A stretch of 64,000 nucleotides of DNA, from assembly GCF_002929275.1 (NCBI RefSeq), contig NZ_PJIK01000008.1:152421-216420 (forward strand). Reading direction: 5' to 3'. Below, in pieces: positions 32,169 to 40,129 of the stretch (positions are counted from its first letter, which is position 1; each line of letters opens with the position of its first letter). A model generated the notes under the pieces. The model had not been told where the DNA came from, did not search any database, and saw nothing but the letters and a program-made list of their open reading frames with translations. The stretch is from Arthrobacter sp. ZGTC131. GTDB taxonomy: Bacteria > Actinomycetota > Actinomycetes > Actinomycetales > Micrococcaceae. The translations under genes and the position numbers were made by a program.

Positions 32169-34199
32169 ATGGCAACAGAGACAGTTGCAAAACCCCGCAC
32201 CAGCGTGCGGGTTCACGTCCAGAAGTTCGGGACGTTCCTGTCCGGAATGATCATGCCCAACATCGGGGCGTTCATCGCCTGGGGCCTCATCACGGCTCTC
32301 TTCATCGAGAAGGGATGGCTTCCGGTGCCTGCGCTTGGCGGCTTCGGCACCAACTCCGCAGGTGAGCCGAATGTGGGCCTCGTCGGTCCCATGATCACGT
32401 ACCTTCTGCCTCTCCTGATTGCCTACACCGGCGGCAAGATGGTCTACGACGTCCGGGGCGGCGTCGTGGGCGCCATCGGCACCATGGGCGTCATCGTCGG
32501 TGCCGGCATCCCGATGTTCATCGGCGCCATGATCATGGGCCCCCTCGGCGGCTGGACCATGAAGAAGCTCGACGCTATCTGGCACGGGAAGATCCGCCCC
32601 GGCTTCGAGATGCTGGTGAACAACTTCTCCGCCGGCATCTGGGGCGCCCTCCTGGCGATGCTTGGCTTCTATGGCATCTCTCCGCTGGTCACGGCTTTCA
32701 GTACCGGGGCGGGGAACGTGGTCCAGTTCCTGGTGAACAACGGCCTGCTGCCCCTGACCAGCATCTTCATCGAACCGGCCAAGGTGCTGTTCCTCAACAA
32801 CGCCATCAACCACGGCGTGCTGACCCCGCTGGGCGTCCAGCAGTCGCTGGAGCAGGGCAAGTCCATCCTGTTCCTGCTTGAGGCTAATCCCGGCCCGGGC
32901 CTGGGCATCCTGCTTGCCTACATGTTCTTTGGCCGCGGCGTTGCGAAAGCCTCAGCGCCGGGTGCGGCCATCATCCACTTCTTCGGCGGCATCCACGAAA
33001 TCTACTTCCCGTACGTCCTCATGCGCCCGCTGCTGATCCTGGCCGCGATCGCAGGCGGCATGACGGGTATCGCCACCCTGGCCGTGACCAACTCCGGACT
33101 CGTAGCTCCCGCAGCCCCGGGTTCCATCATCGCGGTGATCGCGCAGACCTCCCGTGACAGCTACCTTGGCGTGATCCTTTCGGTCGTGCTCGCGGCAACA
33201 GTTTCCTTCCTCGTCGCCTCGGTGATCCTCAGGACCACCCGCCACAGTGACGAGGGCGATCTCAGCGCCGCCACCAGCCGCATGGAGGACATGAAGGGCA
33301 AGAAGAGCTCCGTCGCCTCCTCCCTCACGGGTGCGGGTGCCGGCGGCACCGCAGTCCTGACTCGTCCCGTCGAGAACATCGTGTTCGCGTGCGACGCCGG
33401 CATGGGCTCCAGCGCCATGGGCGCCTCGGTGCTGCGGAACAAGATCAAGGCGGCCGGTTTCCCGGACGTCAAGGTCACCAACGCGTCCATCGCGAACCTC
33501 ACGGACACCTACGACGTCGTGATCACGCACCAGGACCTCACCGAGCGGGCCAAGCCGGCCACGGCCAGCGCCGTCCATTATTCCGTGGACAATTTCATGA
33601 ACAGCCCGCGCTATGACGAGATCGTGGAACTGGTCAAGAGCAGCAACGCCGAAGGAACCGCCGACGCCGGCGGCGCAGCTGCTCCCGCAACCGCCGCCGC
33701 TGCCGGCGCCACGGCCGTGCCGGGGGCGCAGGCCGCCGGGGCGCCTGCGGAAGCCGGCGCCCCGCCGTCGGACATCCTGGTGGCTGACAGCGTGGTCCTC
33801 ACCGGCTCCGCCACAACCCGGGATGCCGCGATCGACGAGGCCGGCCAGCTGCTGCTGGCCCGCGGCGCCGTGGATAACGACTACATCCTCGCAATGCACG
33901 AGCGCGAGGAATCCGTGTCCACCTACATGGGCAGCTTCCTGGCCATTCCGCACGGCACCAACGCCGCCAAGGACCACATCAAGAGGTCCGCGGTCTCGGT
34001 GGTGCGCTACCCCGACGGCATCGACTGGAACGGCAAGGAGGTCAAGTTCGTGGTGGGCGTGGCCGGCATCAACAACGAACACCTCCACATCCTCTCCTCG
34101 ATCGCGAAGGTCTTCACGAACAAGGCGCAGGTGGCGCAGCTTGAGGCCGCAACCTCCGTCGAGGAAGTGCTGGAGCTGTTCGGAAAGGTCAACGCATAG
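32169..34199 (+). CDS. mtlA: PTS mannitol transporter, fused IICBA
   Basis: A 676-residue permease with domains IIC (about 1-355, eight or more membrane helices, FFGGIHE motif at 271-277), IIB (about 400-490, phosphorylated Cys408 in FACDAGMGSSAMGA) and IIA (about 535-676, phosphorylated His595 in MGSFLAIPHGTN). An Ala/Pro-rich linker of about 40 residues joins B to A. This is the full-length E. coli MtlA arrangement. It imports mannitol as mannitol 1-phosphate using phosphate from HPr. The stop codon overlaps the GTG of mtlD (TAGTG). ATG at 32169 is chosen over an upstream in-frame start. Confidence 0.96.
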   Translation: MATETVAKPRTSVRVHVQKFGTFLSGMIMPNIGAFIAWGLITALFIEKGWLPVPALGGFGTNSAGEPNVGLVGPMITYLLPLLIAYTGGKMVYDVRGGVVGAIGTMGVIVGAGIPMFIGAMIMGPLGGWTMKKLDAIWHGKIRPGFEMLVNNFSAGIWGALLAMLGFYGISPLVTAFSTGAGNVVQFLVNNGLLPLTSIFIEPAKVLFLNNAINHGVLTPLGVQQSLEQGKSILFLLEANPGPGLGILLAYMFFGRGVAKASAPGAAIIHFFGGIHEIYFPYVLMRPLLILAAIAGGMTGIATLAVTNSGLVAPAAPGSIIAVIAQTSRDSYLGVILSVVLAATVSFLVASVILRTTRHSDEGDLSAATSRMEDMKGKKSSVASSLTGAGAGGTAVLTRPVENIVFACDAGMGSSAMGASVLRNKIKAAGFPDVKVTNASIANLTDTYDVVITHQDLTERAKPATASAVHYSVDNFMNSPRYDEIVELVKSSNAEGTADAGGAAAPATAAAAGATAVPGAQAAGAPAEAGAPPSDILVADSVVLTGSATTRDAAIDEAGQLLLARGAVDNDYILAMHEREESVSTYMGSFLAIPHGTNAAKDHIKRSAVSVVRYPDGIDWNGKEVKFVVGVAGINNEHLHILSSIAKVFTNKAQVAQLEAATSVEEVLELFGKVNA

Positions 34200-35362
34200 T
34201 GAAGGCTGTACATTTTGGCGCCGGAAACATCGGCCGCGGATTCGTCGGGCTGCTGCTGCACGATGCCGGGTATGAGGTGGTGTTCGCGGACGTTGCGGAC
34301 GCCCTCATCTCCCAGCTTGCCGCCGCGGACAGCTATGCCGTCCACGAGGTGGGAGAGAACCCCACCGTGCGCACCGTGGACAACTTCCGGGCGGTCAATT
34401 CCGGCACCCACGAGGCACAGCTGATTGAGGAAATCGCGACGGCGGACATCGTCACCACCGCCGTGGGGCCGCATATCCTCAAGTTCGTGGCGCCTGCGAT
34501 TACGAAGGGAATTGCCGCCCGGGCCGCAGGAAAGGCGCCGCTGCAGGTGATGGCCTGCGAGAACGCCATCAACGCCACGGACATCCTGAGGGTATCCATC
34601 GCGCAGTCCTGGGATAACGCCGCCGGGTCGCTGGACAAAGCGGCGGTGTTTGCCAACACGGCCGTGGACCGGATCGTGCCCAACCAGGAACCCGGCCAGG
34701 GGCTGGATGTCACGGTGGAGACCTTCTACGAGTGGGTCATCGACCGCACGCCCTTTGGCGGCGCCGCGCCCGATATTCCCGGTGCCACGTTCGTAGACCG
34801 CCTGGGGCCCTACATCGAGCGGAAGCTGTTCACGGTCAACACCGGCCACGCGTCCGCCGCGTACTTCGGGTACCAGGCCGGTGTGGAGAAGATCTCCGAG
34901 GCCATGGCGGACCAGGACGTCGCGGCGGACGTGCGGGCAGTGCTCGACGAAACCAAGCAGCTGCTCGTGTCCAAGCACGGCTTCAACCACGACGAACAGG
35001 AAGCCTACGTCCAGAAGATCCTCGGCCGCTTCTCCAATCCGCACCTGCCGGACACCGTGAACCGCGTGGGGCGGGCGCCGCTGCGCAAGCTCAGCCGGCA
35101 TGAGCGGTTCATTGGCCCGGCGGCGGAGCTGGCGGAGCGGGGGATCGTGCCCGAGGCCCTCCTCGGGGCGATCGCCGCCGCCCTGCGCTTCAACGATCCC
35201 GCCGACGCCGAGGCCGTGGAGCTCGGGCAGATCCTGTCCGCCTCCGCGCCCGCCGAAGCGACCGAGCGGATCACGGGACTGCCGGCGGACCACCCGCTGT
35301 TCGCGGCCGTCTGCGGCCTGGTGGAGGAGCGCCAGGCAGAAGGCGTCACCGCTCCGGCCTGA
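34199..35362 (+). CDS. mtlD: Mannitol-1-phosphate 5-dehydrogenase
   Basis: A 387-residue long-chain dehydrogenase, the usual length. It begins MKAVHFGAGNIGRGFVGLLL (NAD-binding loop) and has the conserved MACENAINATDIL and VNTGHASAAYFGYQAGV segments with the catalytic Lys/His region. It oxidises mannitol 1-phosphate to fructose 6-phosphate. Translation starts at GTG 34199, overlapping the mtlA stop codon by one base, so the pair is coupled. Confidence 0.96.
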   Translation: MKAVHFGAGNIGRGFVGLLLHDAGYEVVFADVADALISQLAAADSYAVHEVGENPTVRTVDNFRAVNSGTHEAQLIEEIATADIVTTAVGPHILKFVAPAITKGIAARAAGKAPLQVMACENAINATDILRVSIAQSWDNAAGSLDKAAVFANTAVDRIVPNQEPGQGLDVTVETFYEWVIDRTPFGGAAPDIPGATFVDRLGPYIERKLFTVNTGHASAAYFGYQAGVEKISEAMADQDVAADVRAVLDETKQLLVSKHGFNHDEQEAYVQKILGRFSNPHLPDTVNRVGRAPLRKLSRHERFIGPAAELAERGIVPEALLGAIAAALRFNDPADAEAVELGQILSASAPAEATERITGLPADHPLFAAVCGLVEERQAEGVTAPA

Positions 35363-35386
35363 CCCTGCTGCTACGCAGCGCAACCC

Positions 35387-35434
35387 AACGCACGACGCCG
35401 GAACTCAAGTAGGTGAGTTCCGGCGTCGTTCGTT
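35387..35434 (+). terminator. Terminator of the mannitol operon
   Basis: ACGACGCCGGAACTC at 35392-35406 pairs perfectly with GAGTTCCGGCGTCGT at 35415-35429 around an 8-base loop; AACG at 35387-35390 and CGTT at 35431-35434 extend it to 20 bp with one mismatch. It lies 30 bases past mtlD and 50 bases before the end of the convergent CDGSH gene, so it can serve both. Confidence 0.8.
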
Positions 35435-35482
35435 GTGGGCCGGCGTTCCGGGGACGCCTTTGTGCAGAGAGCTGCCTCAGGG

Positions 35483-35719
35483 TTAAGAGGTGCTGCCCTG
35501 CCGCGAATCAGGAGGAAATTCGGTGCGGAAACCGATCATCTTGTGGGTTCCGTCGCAGTACGGTTTGATCGCCGAGGCGCCACACCGGCACAGGGCCACG
35601 GTTTTCCGCTGTCTGGGCACCGGTTCCCCTGATGGGGTGACAATTTCAAACTCTCCGCGGATTATCAGGGGCCCGTCGGGGCAGACCACTATCGAGCCGT
35701 CGGCGGTTTCCTGGTTCAT
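35483..35719 (-). CDS. CDGSH iron-sulfur domain protein
   Basis: A 78-residue protein with one CDGSH cluster motif: CRCGASAIKPYCDGTHKMIGF, giving the C-x-C-x2-S/A-x3-P-x-C-D-G-T-H ligands for a [2Fe-2S] cluster (three Cys, one His). The N-terminal part is short. ATG at 35719 with AGGAG 5 bases upstream is the best start; a GTG at 35782 that overlaps the previous gene's stop codon (GTGA) is the alternative and would add 21 residues. It is the last gene of a minus-strand operon behind an iron-containing oxygenase-like enzyme, so it probably supplies or senses electrons or iron for it. Confidence 0.88.
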   Translation of the reverse strand: MNQETADGSIVVCPDGPLIIRGEFEIVTPSGEPVPRQRKTVALCRCGASAIKPYCDGTHKMIGFRTEFPPDSRQGSTS

Positions 35720-35778
35720 CCAAACTCCTTCGTCTGTCTGCGGCACGGGTCGGGGCACCCCCGTGTCCGCCGGGCCGG

Positions 35779-36834
35779 TCACGCCGCTGCCGGGAGGGCG
35801 GTGCGCAGCGAGGACCGACCGCTTTCCCAGGCGTCCATGATCCGCAGGGTGAACCGGGCGTCAATGGCGAGTGCCGCCGTCGCGCCGAACAAGACGTCGG
35901 CGAGGAGGCCGGGTTCCGCCTCCACCAGCCCGCCGGCGAGGTCCCGGCCGGCGATCTGCTCATGGACGGCGTCCGCCTCAACATGCTCGTCGAAGTATCC
36001 GGTCACGCTCGCTTCGAAGCCGTGGCGCCGGAAGCCGTTGCCGTAGAGCTGATTGGGCCGCGAAGACGTCATTTCGTAGATGGCAAGGTGTCCGGCGATG
36101 GCACCGCGCAGTCTCCGGTTCAGGCCGAACAGGGACATCATGTTCACGGATGCAAGGGAAAGTGCCGGCACGGTATCCACATAGCCGCCGTAGCGGTCAT
36201 CCAGCCCGAGGCCCCTCATGGTCCGGGCAAACATTGCGCTGTGCATCCGGTCCGGGAGGCCGCCGCCATACTCGTCAGCCTGGATCTCCACGAGCGCGGC
36301 CTTGGCCCGCCCGGTCAGCCGCGGAATGGCCCACGTGTGCGGGTCGGCTTCCTTGAGCTGATAGATGGACTTGTGGATCAGGAATTCTCGGAGCTGCTCC
36401 ACCGACGCCTTCTTGGCGACATAGCGCGACAGGCTGGGCCCGCTGTCCTCTGCCGCCAGCGCGAACAGCAGGGCCGCAACGCCGTCGCTGTCCGGCTGCT
36501 CCGTGGACATGGCCTCGGCCGCGGGGACTGCCAGCCCCGCGGCGGTTCGCAGGGCTTCTTCGAAGGGTTCCTCCAGCAGTTGGCGGATGCCGATCAGTCC
36601 GGGGTTCCATTCCCAGCGCTCGTCCACCCCGTCCAGGCCCCCGTAGTGCAGCTCGTAGAGGCAAAACAATGCCAGCTGGATGTCGTCATCGTCGATGAGG
36701 TCTTCGACCAGGGGCAGCCGATCTTGGACGAGCTGCGAGAGGCCGGCATGCGCCGATGGGTCGCTCCCGGGCGGCCCGGCGAGGATGGCGAGCAGTCCCG
36801 CGCTGATGGGGCCCCGCGGTTCAGGGATCTTCAT
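35779..36834 (-). CDS. Iron-containing redox enzyme, heme-oxygenase-like fold
   Basis: A 351-residue protein of the iron-containing redox enzyme family (Haem_oxygenas_2 type). Helices carry acidic and His residues in the order expected for a diiron heme-oxygenase-like oxidase: ELHYGG (Glu61, His63), EIQADEYGGG (Glu183, Asp187) with His198 downstream, and HVEADAVHE (His284, Glu286, Asp288, His291). Which of these bind iron is inferred. Relatives include fatty-acid decarboxylases and N-oxygenases. It starts 4 bases after the stop of a membrane protein gene and its stop region overlaps a GTG near the CDGSH gene, so the three are an operon. Substrate unknown. Confidence 0.8.
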   Translation of the reverse strand: MKIPEPRGPISAGLLAILAGPPGSDPSAHAGLSQLVQDRLPLVEDLIDDDDIQLALFCLYELHYGGLDGVDERWEWNPGLIGIRQLLEEPFEEALRTAAGLAVPAAEAMSTEQPDSDGVAALLFALAAEDSGPSLSRYVAKKASVEQLREFLIHKSIYQLKEADPHTWAIPRLTGRAKAALVEIQADEYGGGLPDRMHSAMFARTMRGLGLDDRYGGYVDTVPALSLASVNMMSLFGLNRRLRGAIAGHLAIYEMTSSRPNQLYGNGFRRHGFEASVTGYFDEHVEADAVHEQIAGRDLAGGLVEAEPGLLADVLFGATAALAIDARFTLRIMDAWESGRSSLRTALPAAA

Positions 36835-36838
36835 GCAG

Positions 36839-37177
36839 CTAGACCACCGTCTTGTTTCCGCGCCTGCGCCACCAGATCAGAACCACGACGGCGGTGACCA
36901 CAAGTACTGCCCCGATGACGTACGGGGCGAAGTCTGTTCTGGTTGCCTCGTCTTCGGCCGGTTCGCCCGTTCCGGGGTTCACCGGGTTGTCCGACGGCGC
37001 CGTTGCGGACGGCGACGGCGAGCTGGCCGCGGAGGTCGCGGCCTGGACGGATGACAAGGCGTCCGCCGAATACACCGTGCCCGCCCTGGCCGGAGCAGCC
37101 GTCGACGCGGACGCGAATGAAAGAGTGCCGGCCGCGACGATCAGCCCCAGCGTAAGCGCGGCGAGAATTCTGCGCAT
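36839..37177 (-). CDS. Small exported membrane-anchored protein
   Basis: A 112-residue protein with a signal peptide (residues 1-30, Ala-rich with ASTAAPA cleavage region), a Ser/Pro/Thr/Ala-rich stretch, and one C-terminal membrane helix (YVIGAVLVVTAVVVLIWW) ending RRRGNK. The layout is that of a cell-wall protein but there is no LPXTG; only NPGTGEP is seen. AGGAGG stands 5 bases before ATG 37177. Its stop codon is 4 bases before the start of the iron redox enzyme gene. No family recognised; it may be part of the same process. Confidence 0.65.
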   Translation of the reverse strand: MRRILAALTLGLIVAAGTLSFASASTAAPARAGTVYSADALSSVQAATSAASSPSPSATAPSDNPVNPGTGEPAEDEATRTDFAPYVIGAVLVVTAVVVLIWWRRRGNKTVV

Positions 37178-37404
37178 TGATCCTCCTACTCGGTTCCTGC
37201 TGACAATAGTGAGGCCATGGATTCCCGCAGGAGCCGGCACCCGCCACCCGGATATTGCCCGGGAAAATATAGTAAGCATGATTAGCATTAAACACTAAGC
37301 AGCCTTGCTTTTTGGCATGTTGAGGCCTGCAGGTTCACAGCCAGTTCCGCAATAGTTCCGCACGGCGACCGGCCGCTTGAGGAGGGCCGCTTTGCGGGGA
37401 ATGA

Positions 37405-37443
37405 CGGAAGCGGCCCGCCAGCAGTGCTGACGGGCCGCTTCCG
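37405..37443 (-). terminator. Terminator of the alcohol dehydrogenase gene
   Basis: CGGAAGCGGCCCG at 37405-37417 pairs perfectly with CGGGCCGCTTCCG at 37431-37443. The loop itself contains CAGCA (37419-37423) and TGCTG (37425-37429), which can pair, making one almost continuous stem. It lies 15 bases past the minus-strand stop codon. Confidence 0.75.
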
Positions 37444-37458
37444 CTGAGGATTGTGCGG

Positions 37459-38502
37459 TTAGCTCATGGTTGCCGTGTCGATGACGAACCGGTACCGGAT
37501 GTCGGAGGCCAGGACGCGTTCGTAGGCCTCGTTGATCTTGTCAGCGGGGATGACTTCGATCTCGGCGCCCAGCTGGTGCTCGGCGCAGAAATCGAGCATT
37601 TCCTGGGTTTCGCGGATGCCGCCGATCGCCGATCCGGCGAAGGAGCGGCGTCCCATGATGAGCGCGAACGCGTTCACCGGGAGCGGTTCTGCCGGGGCGC
37701 CCACGTTCACCAGGGCGCCGTCGAGAGACAGCAGCTGCAGGTAGGAGCTGATGTCGATCGCGGCGCTGACAGTGTTGATGATCAGGTCGAAGGTGCCGGC
37801 GAGGGCCTCGAACGTGGTGGGATCGCTCGTGGCGTAGTATGCGTCCGCGCCGAGGCGCAGGCCGTCTTCCATCTTCTTCAGCGACTGCGACAGCACGGTC
37901 ACCTCGGCGCCCATGGCGTGGGCCTGCTTGACGGCCATGTGTCCGAGCCCGCCGAGCCCGACGACTGCCACCTTCTTGCCGGGACCGGCGCCCCAGTGGC
38001 GCAGCGGCGAGTAGGTGGTGATGCCGGCGCAGAGCAGCGGCGCCGCGACGTCGAGCTCCAGGCTGTCCGGAATCCGCACGACGAAGTCCTCGGTCACCAC
38101 CACGTGCGTGGTGTAGCCGCCCTGGGTGATGGTCCCGTCGCGGTCGACGGCGCCGTAGGTGCCTGTCATCCCCGCCAGGCAGTACTGCTCCTCGCCTTTC
38201 TTGCAGTTGGCGCATTCACGGCAGGAGTTCACCATGCAGCCGACGCCGACACGGTCGCCGACCTTGTGCCTGGTGACTTCGGCGCCGACCTCGGTGACGA
38301 TGCCGGCGATTTCATGTCCGGGAGCCAGTGGATACTGCTGAGGACCCCAGTCGCCACGGACGGTGTGGATGTCCGAGTGGCAGATTCCGGCGTACTTGAT
38401 GTCGATGAGGACGTCCTGCGGGCCGACGGCGCGGCGCTCGATGGTGGTGGGGACGAGGTCGCCGGTGGCGGACGGTGCGGCGTAAGCGTTAACGGTAAGC
38501 AT
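37459..38502 (-). CDS. Zinc-dependent NAD(P) alcohol dehydrogenase (YahK/CAD type)
   Basis: A 347-residue medium-chain dehydrogenase. The catalytic zinc motif [12 protein letters not shown] and Cys of [14 protein letters not shown] are present, with a structural-zinc segment [20 protein letters not shown]. The cofactor motif is [17 protein letters not shown]. This pattern matches broad aldehyde reductases of the cinnamyl alcohol dehydrogenase class, which reduce aldehydes with NADPH. ATG at 38502. It is divergent from an MmyB-type regulator across a 476-base gap, which suggests induction by an aldehyde or redox signal. Confidence 0.9.
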   Translation of the reverse strand: MLTVNAYAAPSATGDLVPTTIERRAVGPQDVLIDIKYAGICHSDIHTVRGDWGPQQYPLAPGHEIAGIVTEVGAEVTRHKVGDRVGVGCMVNSCRECANCKKGEEQYCLAGMTGTYGAVDRDGTITQGGYTTHVVVTEDFVVRIPDSLELDVAAPLLCAGITTYSPLRHWGAGPGKKVAVVGLGGLGHMAVKQAHAMGAEVTVLSQSLKKMEDGLRLGADAYYATSDPTTFEALAGTFDLIINTVSAAIDISSYLQLLSLDGALVNVGAPAEPLPVNAFALIMGRRSFAGSAIGGIRETQEMLDFCAEHQLGAEIEVIPADKINEAYERVLASDIRYRFVIDTATMS

Positions 38503-38978
38503 GCTTCTCCTGTGTTGGGTGAGTGATCCGTTTGGTTGGGTGGATGTTGGTTCGGGTGAACGGCGCATGGCCGGTCTGTCCGGCAGTCTTAGGGGCGGAT
38601 GGGCACTGTGAGTGCTTCGCGGTGGGCCATGGCAGCGTCGCCGGCAGGGACGTGACGTTGTTGCGCCCACAGCCCCGTAAAACACTGTGCCGGGCTGAAT
38701 TGTTCCACTGAGGATGTCCAGCAGCGGTCTCCGTCCTTCGAAAGCTCCCTTATTTAATAAAACAGGAGTCAAACCAGGCGTGGGAGTCCCTGCTGATCCG
38801 GGTACTGGCAGTACCCCCTTTGGCTCGCGGCGCCGCTTGCCTGGCCGTGTGCCTGGCGTGCACCGCCGTCGTCGGTTTGTCTTGGCTGCCTAGCCGGCAA
38901 ACGGTGACCCGTGATTGCGGGGAAGGGCCTGGTGATACAGGTAGTGACAGGGCCTCCCAGCGGCTGCGGAAGGCTCCT
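38503..38978. other. 476-base gap between divergent genes
   Basis: No convincing gene. It must hold the promoters of the alcohol dehydrogenase (minus) and the HTH regulator (plus). The one conspicuous element is an AT-rich dyad, TTATT-T-AATAA at 38750-38760, in otherwise GC-rich sequence. A plus-strand open frame of about 60 codons at 38523-38711 lacks a ribosome site and family features. Confidence 0.5.
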
Positions 38979-39995
38979 ATGGTTGAAGGCGTGGATAACC
39001 GTAATGAGATTCGCCAGTTCCTGGCTTCGAGGCGTGCCAGGATCACCCCTGGCGAGGCGGGGCTGCCCAATTATGGCGGCAGCCGTCGGGTGCCCGGCCT
39101 TCGCCGTGAGGAGGTGGCCATGCTCGCGAGGGTGAGCATCGATTACTACATCCGCCTGGAACGGGGAAACCTGAGCGGCGTATCCGAAAGCGTGCTGGAT
39201 TCGGTGGCCCGGGCCCTGCAATTGGACGAGGCCGAGCATGCCCACTTGTTCGACCTGGCCCGGGCTGCAGCAGCGTCACCGCGGCCGCGCCGCACGCCGA
39301 GGAAGCAGCAGATCAGGCCAAGCGTTCAGTTCGCCCTCGACGCGATGACCGGCGCTCCGGCGTTCGTGCGCAACGGACGCCTGGACGTCCTGGGGACGAA
39401 CAGGCTGGGCCGCGCGCTGTATTCGGAGATGTACACCGATCCGGCCAGGCCGGTGAACCACGCCCGGTTCACGTTCCTCAACCCGCGCTCGCACGACTTC
39501 TATCCGGATTGGAATCGGGCAGCGAACGATACCGTTGCGATCCTGCGAACGGAATCAGGCCGCGACCCCTACGACCGGGCCCTGTCCGACCTGGTGGGCG
39601 AACTCTCCATGCGCAGCGAGGAGTTCCGCACCAGGTGGGCGGCGCACAACGTCCGGCAGCATTACACCGGGCTCAAGCACTTCCACCACCCTGTCGTCGG
39701 AGACCTTCACCTGATGTTCGACGGGCTGGACCTTTCCGCCGATCCCGGCCTGTCCCTGCTGGTCTACACCGCCGAGCCCGGCTCCGCCACCGAGGACGCG
39801 CTGCGGCTTCTGGCGAGCTGGGCTGCGACCCTCGAGCAGGCTGAGCAGGCTGAGCAGGCCGAGCAGTCGGCGCAGGCTGAGGCGGTGGGGCAGGCAGGGC
39901 ATCCGGCGCAGGCTGGGCCGGCCGTGCGGCCGGTGAAGGCCGCGGCGGAACCGCGCGCCAAGGCTGGCGGTGGCACCGCCAAAGACCAGGCCTGA
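38979..39995 (+). CDS. Helix-turn-helix regulator with MmyB-like ligand domain
   Basis: A 338-residue regulator. Residues about 8-75 are an XRE-like HTH (RRARITPGEAGLPNYGGSRR ... VPGLRREEVAMLARVS, IDYYIRLERGNL). Residues about 105-285 are the MmyB-type ligand-binding domain (FALDAMTGAPAFVRNGRLDV, then FLNPRSHDFYPDW and a LKHFHHPVVGDL segment). The C-terminus is low complexity with Glu-Gln-Ala repeats. ATG at 38979 has GGAAGG upstream; GTG at 38991 is the alternative. Proteins of this group usually control a divergent dehydrogenase, here the zinc alcohol dehydrogenase. Confidence 0.88.
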   Translation: MVEGVDNRNEIRQFLASRRARITPGEAGLPNYGGSRRVPGLRREEVAMLARVSIDYYIRLERGNLSGVSESVLDSVARALQLDEAEHAHLFDLARAAAASPRPRRTPRKQQIRPSVQFALDAMTGAPAFVRNGRLDVLGTNRLGRALYSEMYTDPARPVNHARFTFLNPRSHDFYPDWNRAANDTVAILRTESGRDPYDRALSDLVGELSMRSEEFRTRWAAHNVRQHYTGLKHFHHPVVGDLHLMFDGLDLSADPGLSLLVYTAEPGSATEDALRLLASWAATLEQAEQAEQAEQSAQAEAVGQAGHPAQAGPAVRPVKAAAEPRAKAGGGTAKDQA

Positions 39996-40067
39996 CGCCT
40001 CTGCGGTACCCCAGGGCGTGCCCGCATCACGCCAGACCTATGGACACGACCCGAACTGACAAAGCAG

Positions 40068-40105
40068 AAGACGCCCAGGTTCCTCGGGAACCTGGGCGTC
40101 TTTTT
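40068..40105 (+). terminator. Intrinsic terminator, perfect stem with T tract
   Basis: AAGACGCCCAGGTTCC at 40068-40083 pairs perfectly with GGAACCTGGGCGTCTT at 40087-40102 (16 bp, 3-base loop), followed by T residues to 40105. It ends the HTH regulator transcript and lies between it and the convergent sugar transporter gene, so may serve both. Confidence 0.9.
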
Positions 40106-40129
40106 CATACCGGGGGAGCCAAGTGCCGG

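Noticed and set aside
36839-37177. The exported protein as an LPXTG sortase substrate
   Set aside because: The C-terminal helix and basic tail fit, but no LPXTG-like pentapeptide is present; only NPGTG is seen.
37260-37320. An IdeR/DtxR iron box before the iron-enzyme operon
   Set aside because: The AT-rich stretch has TAA and TTA words but does not match the 19-bp TTAGGTTAGGCTAACCTAA consensus.
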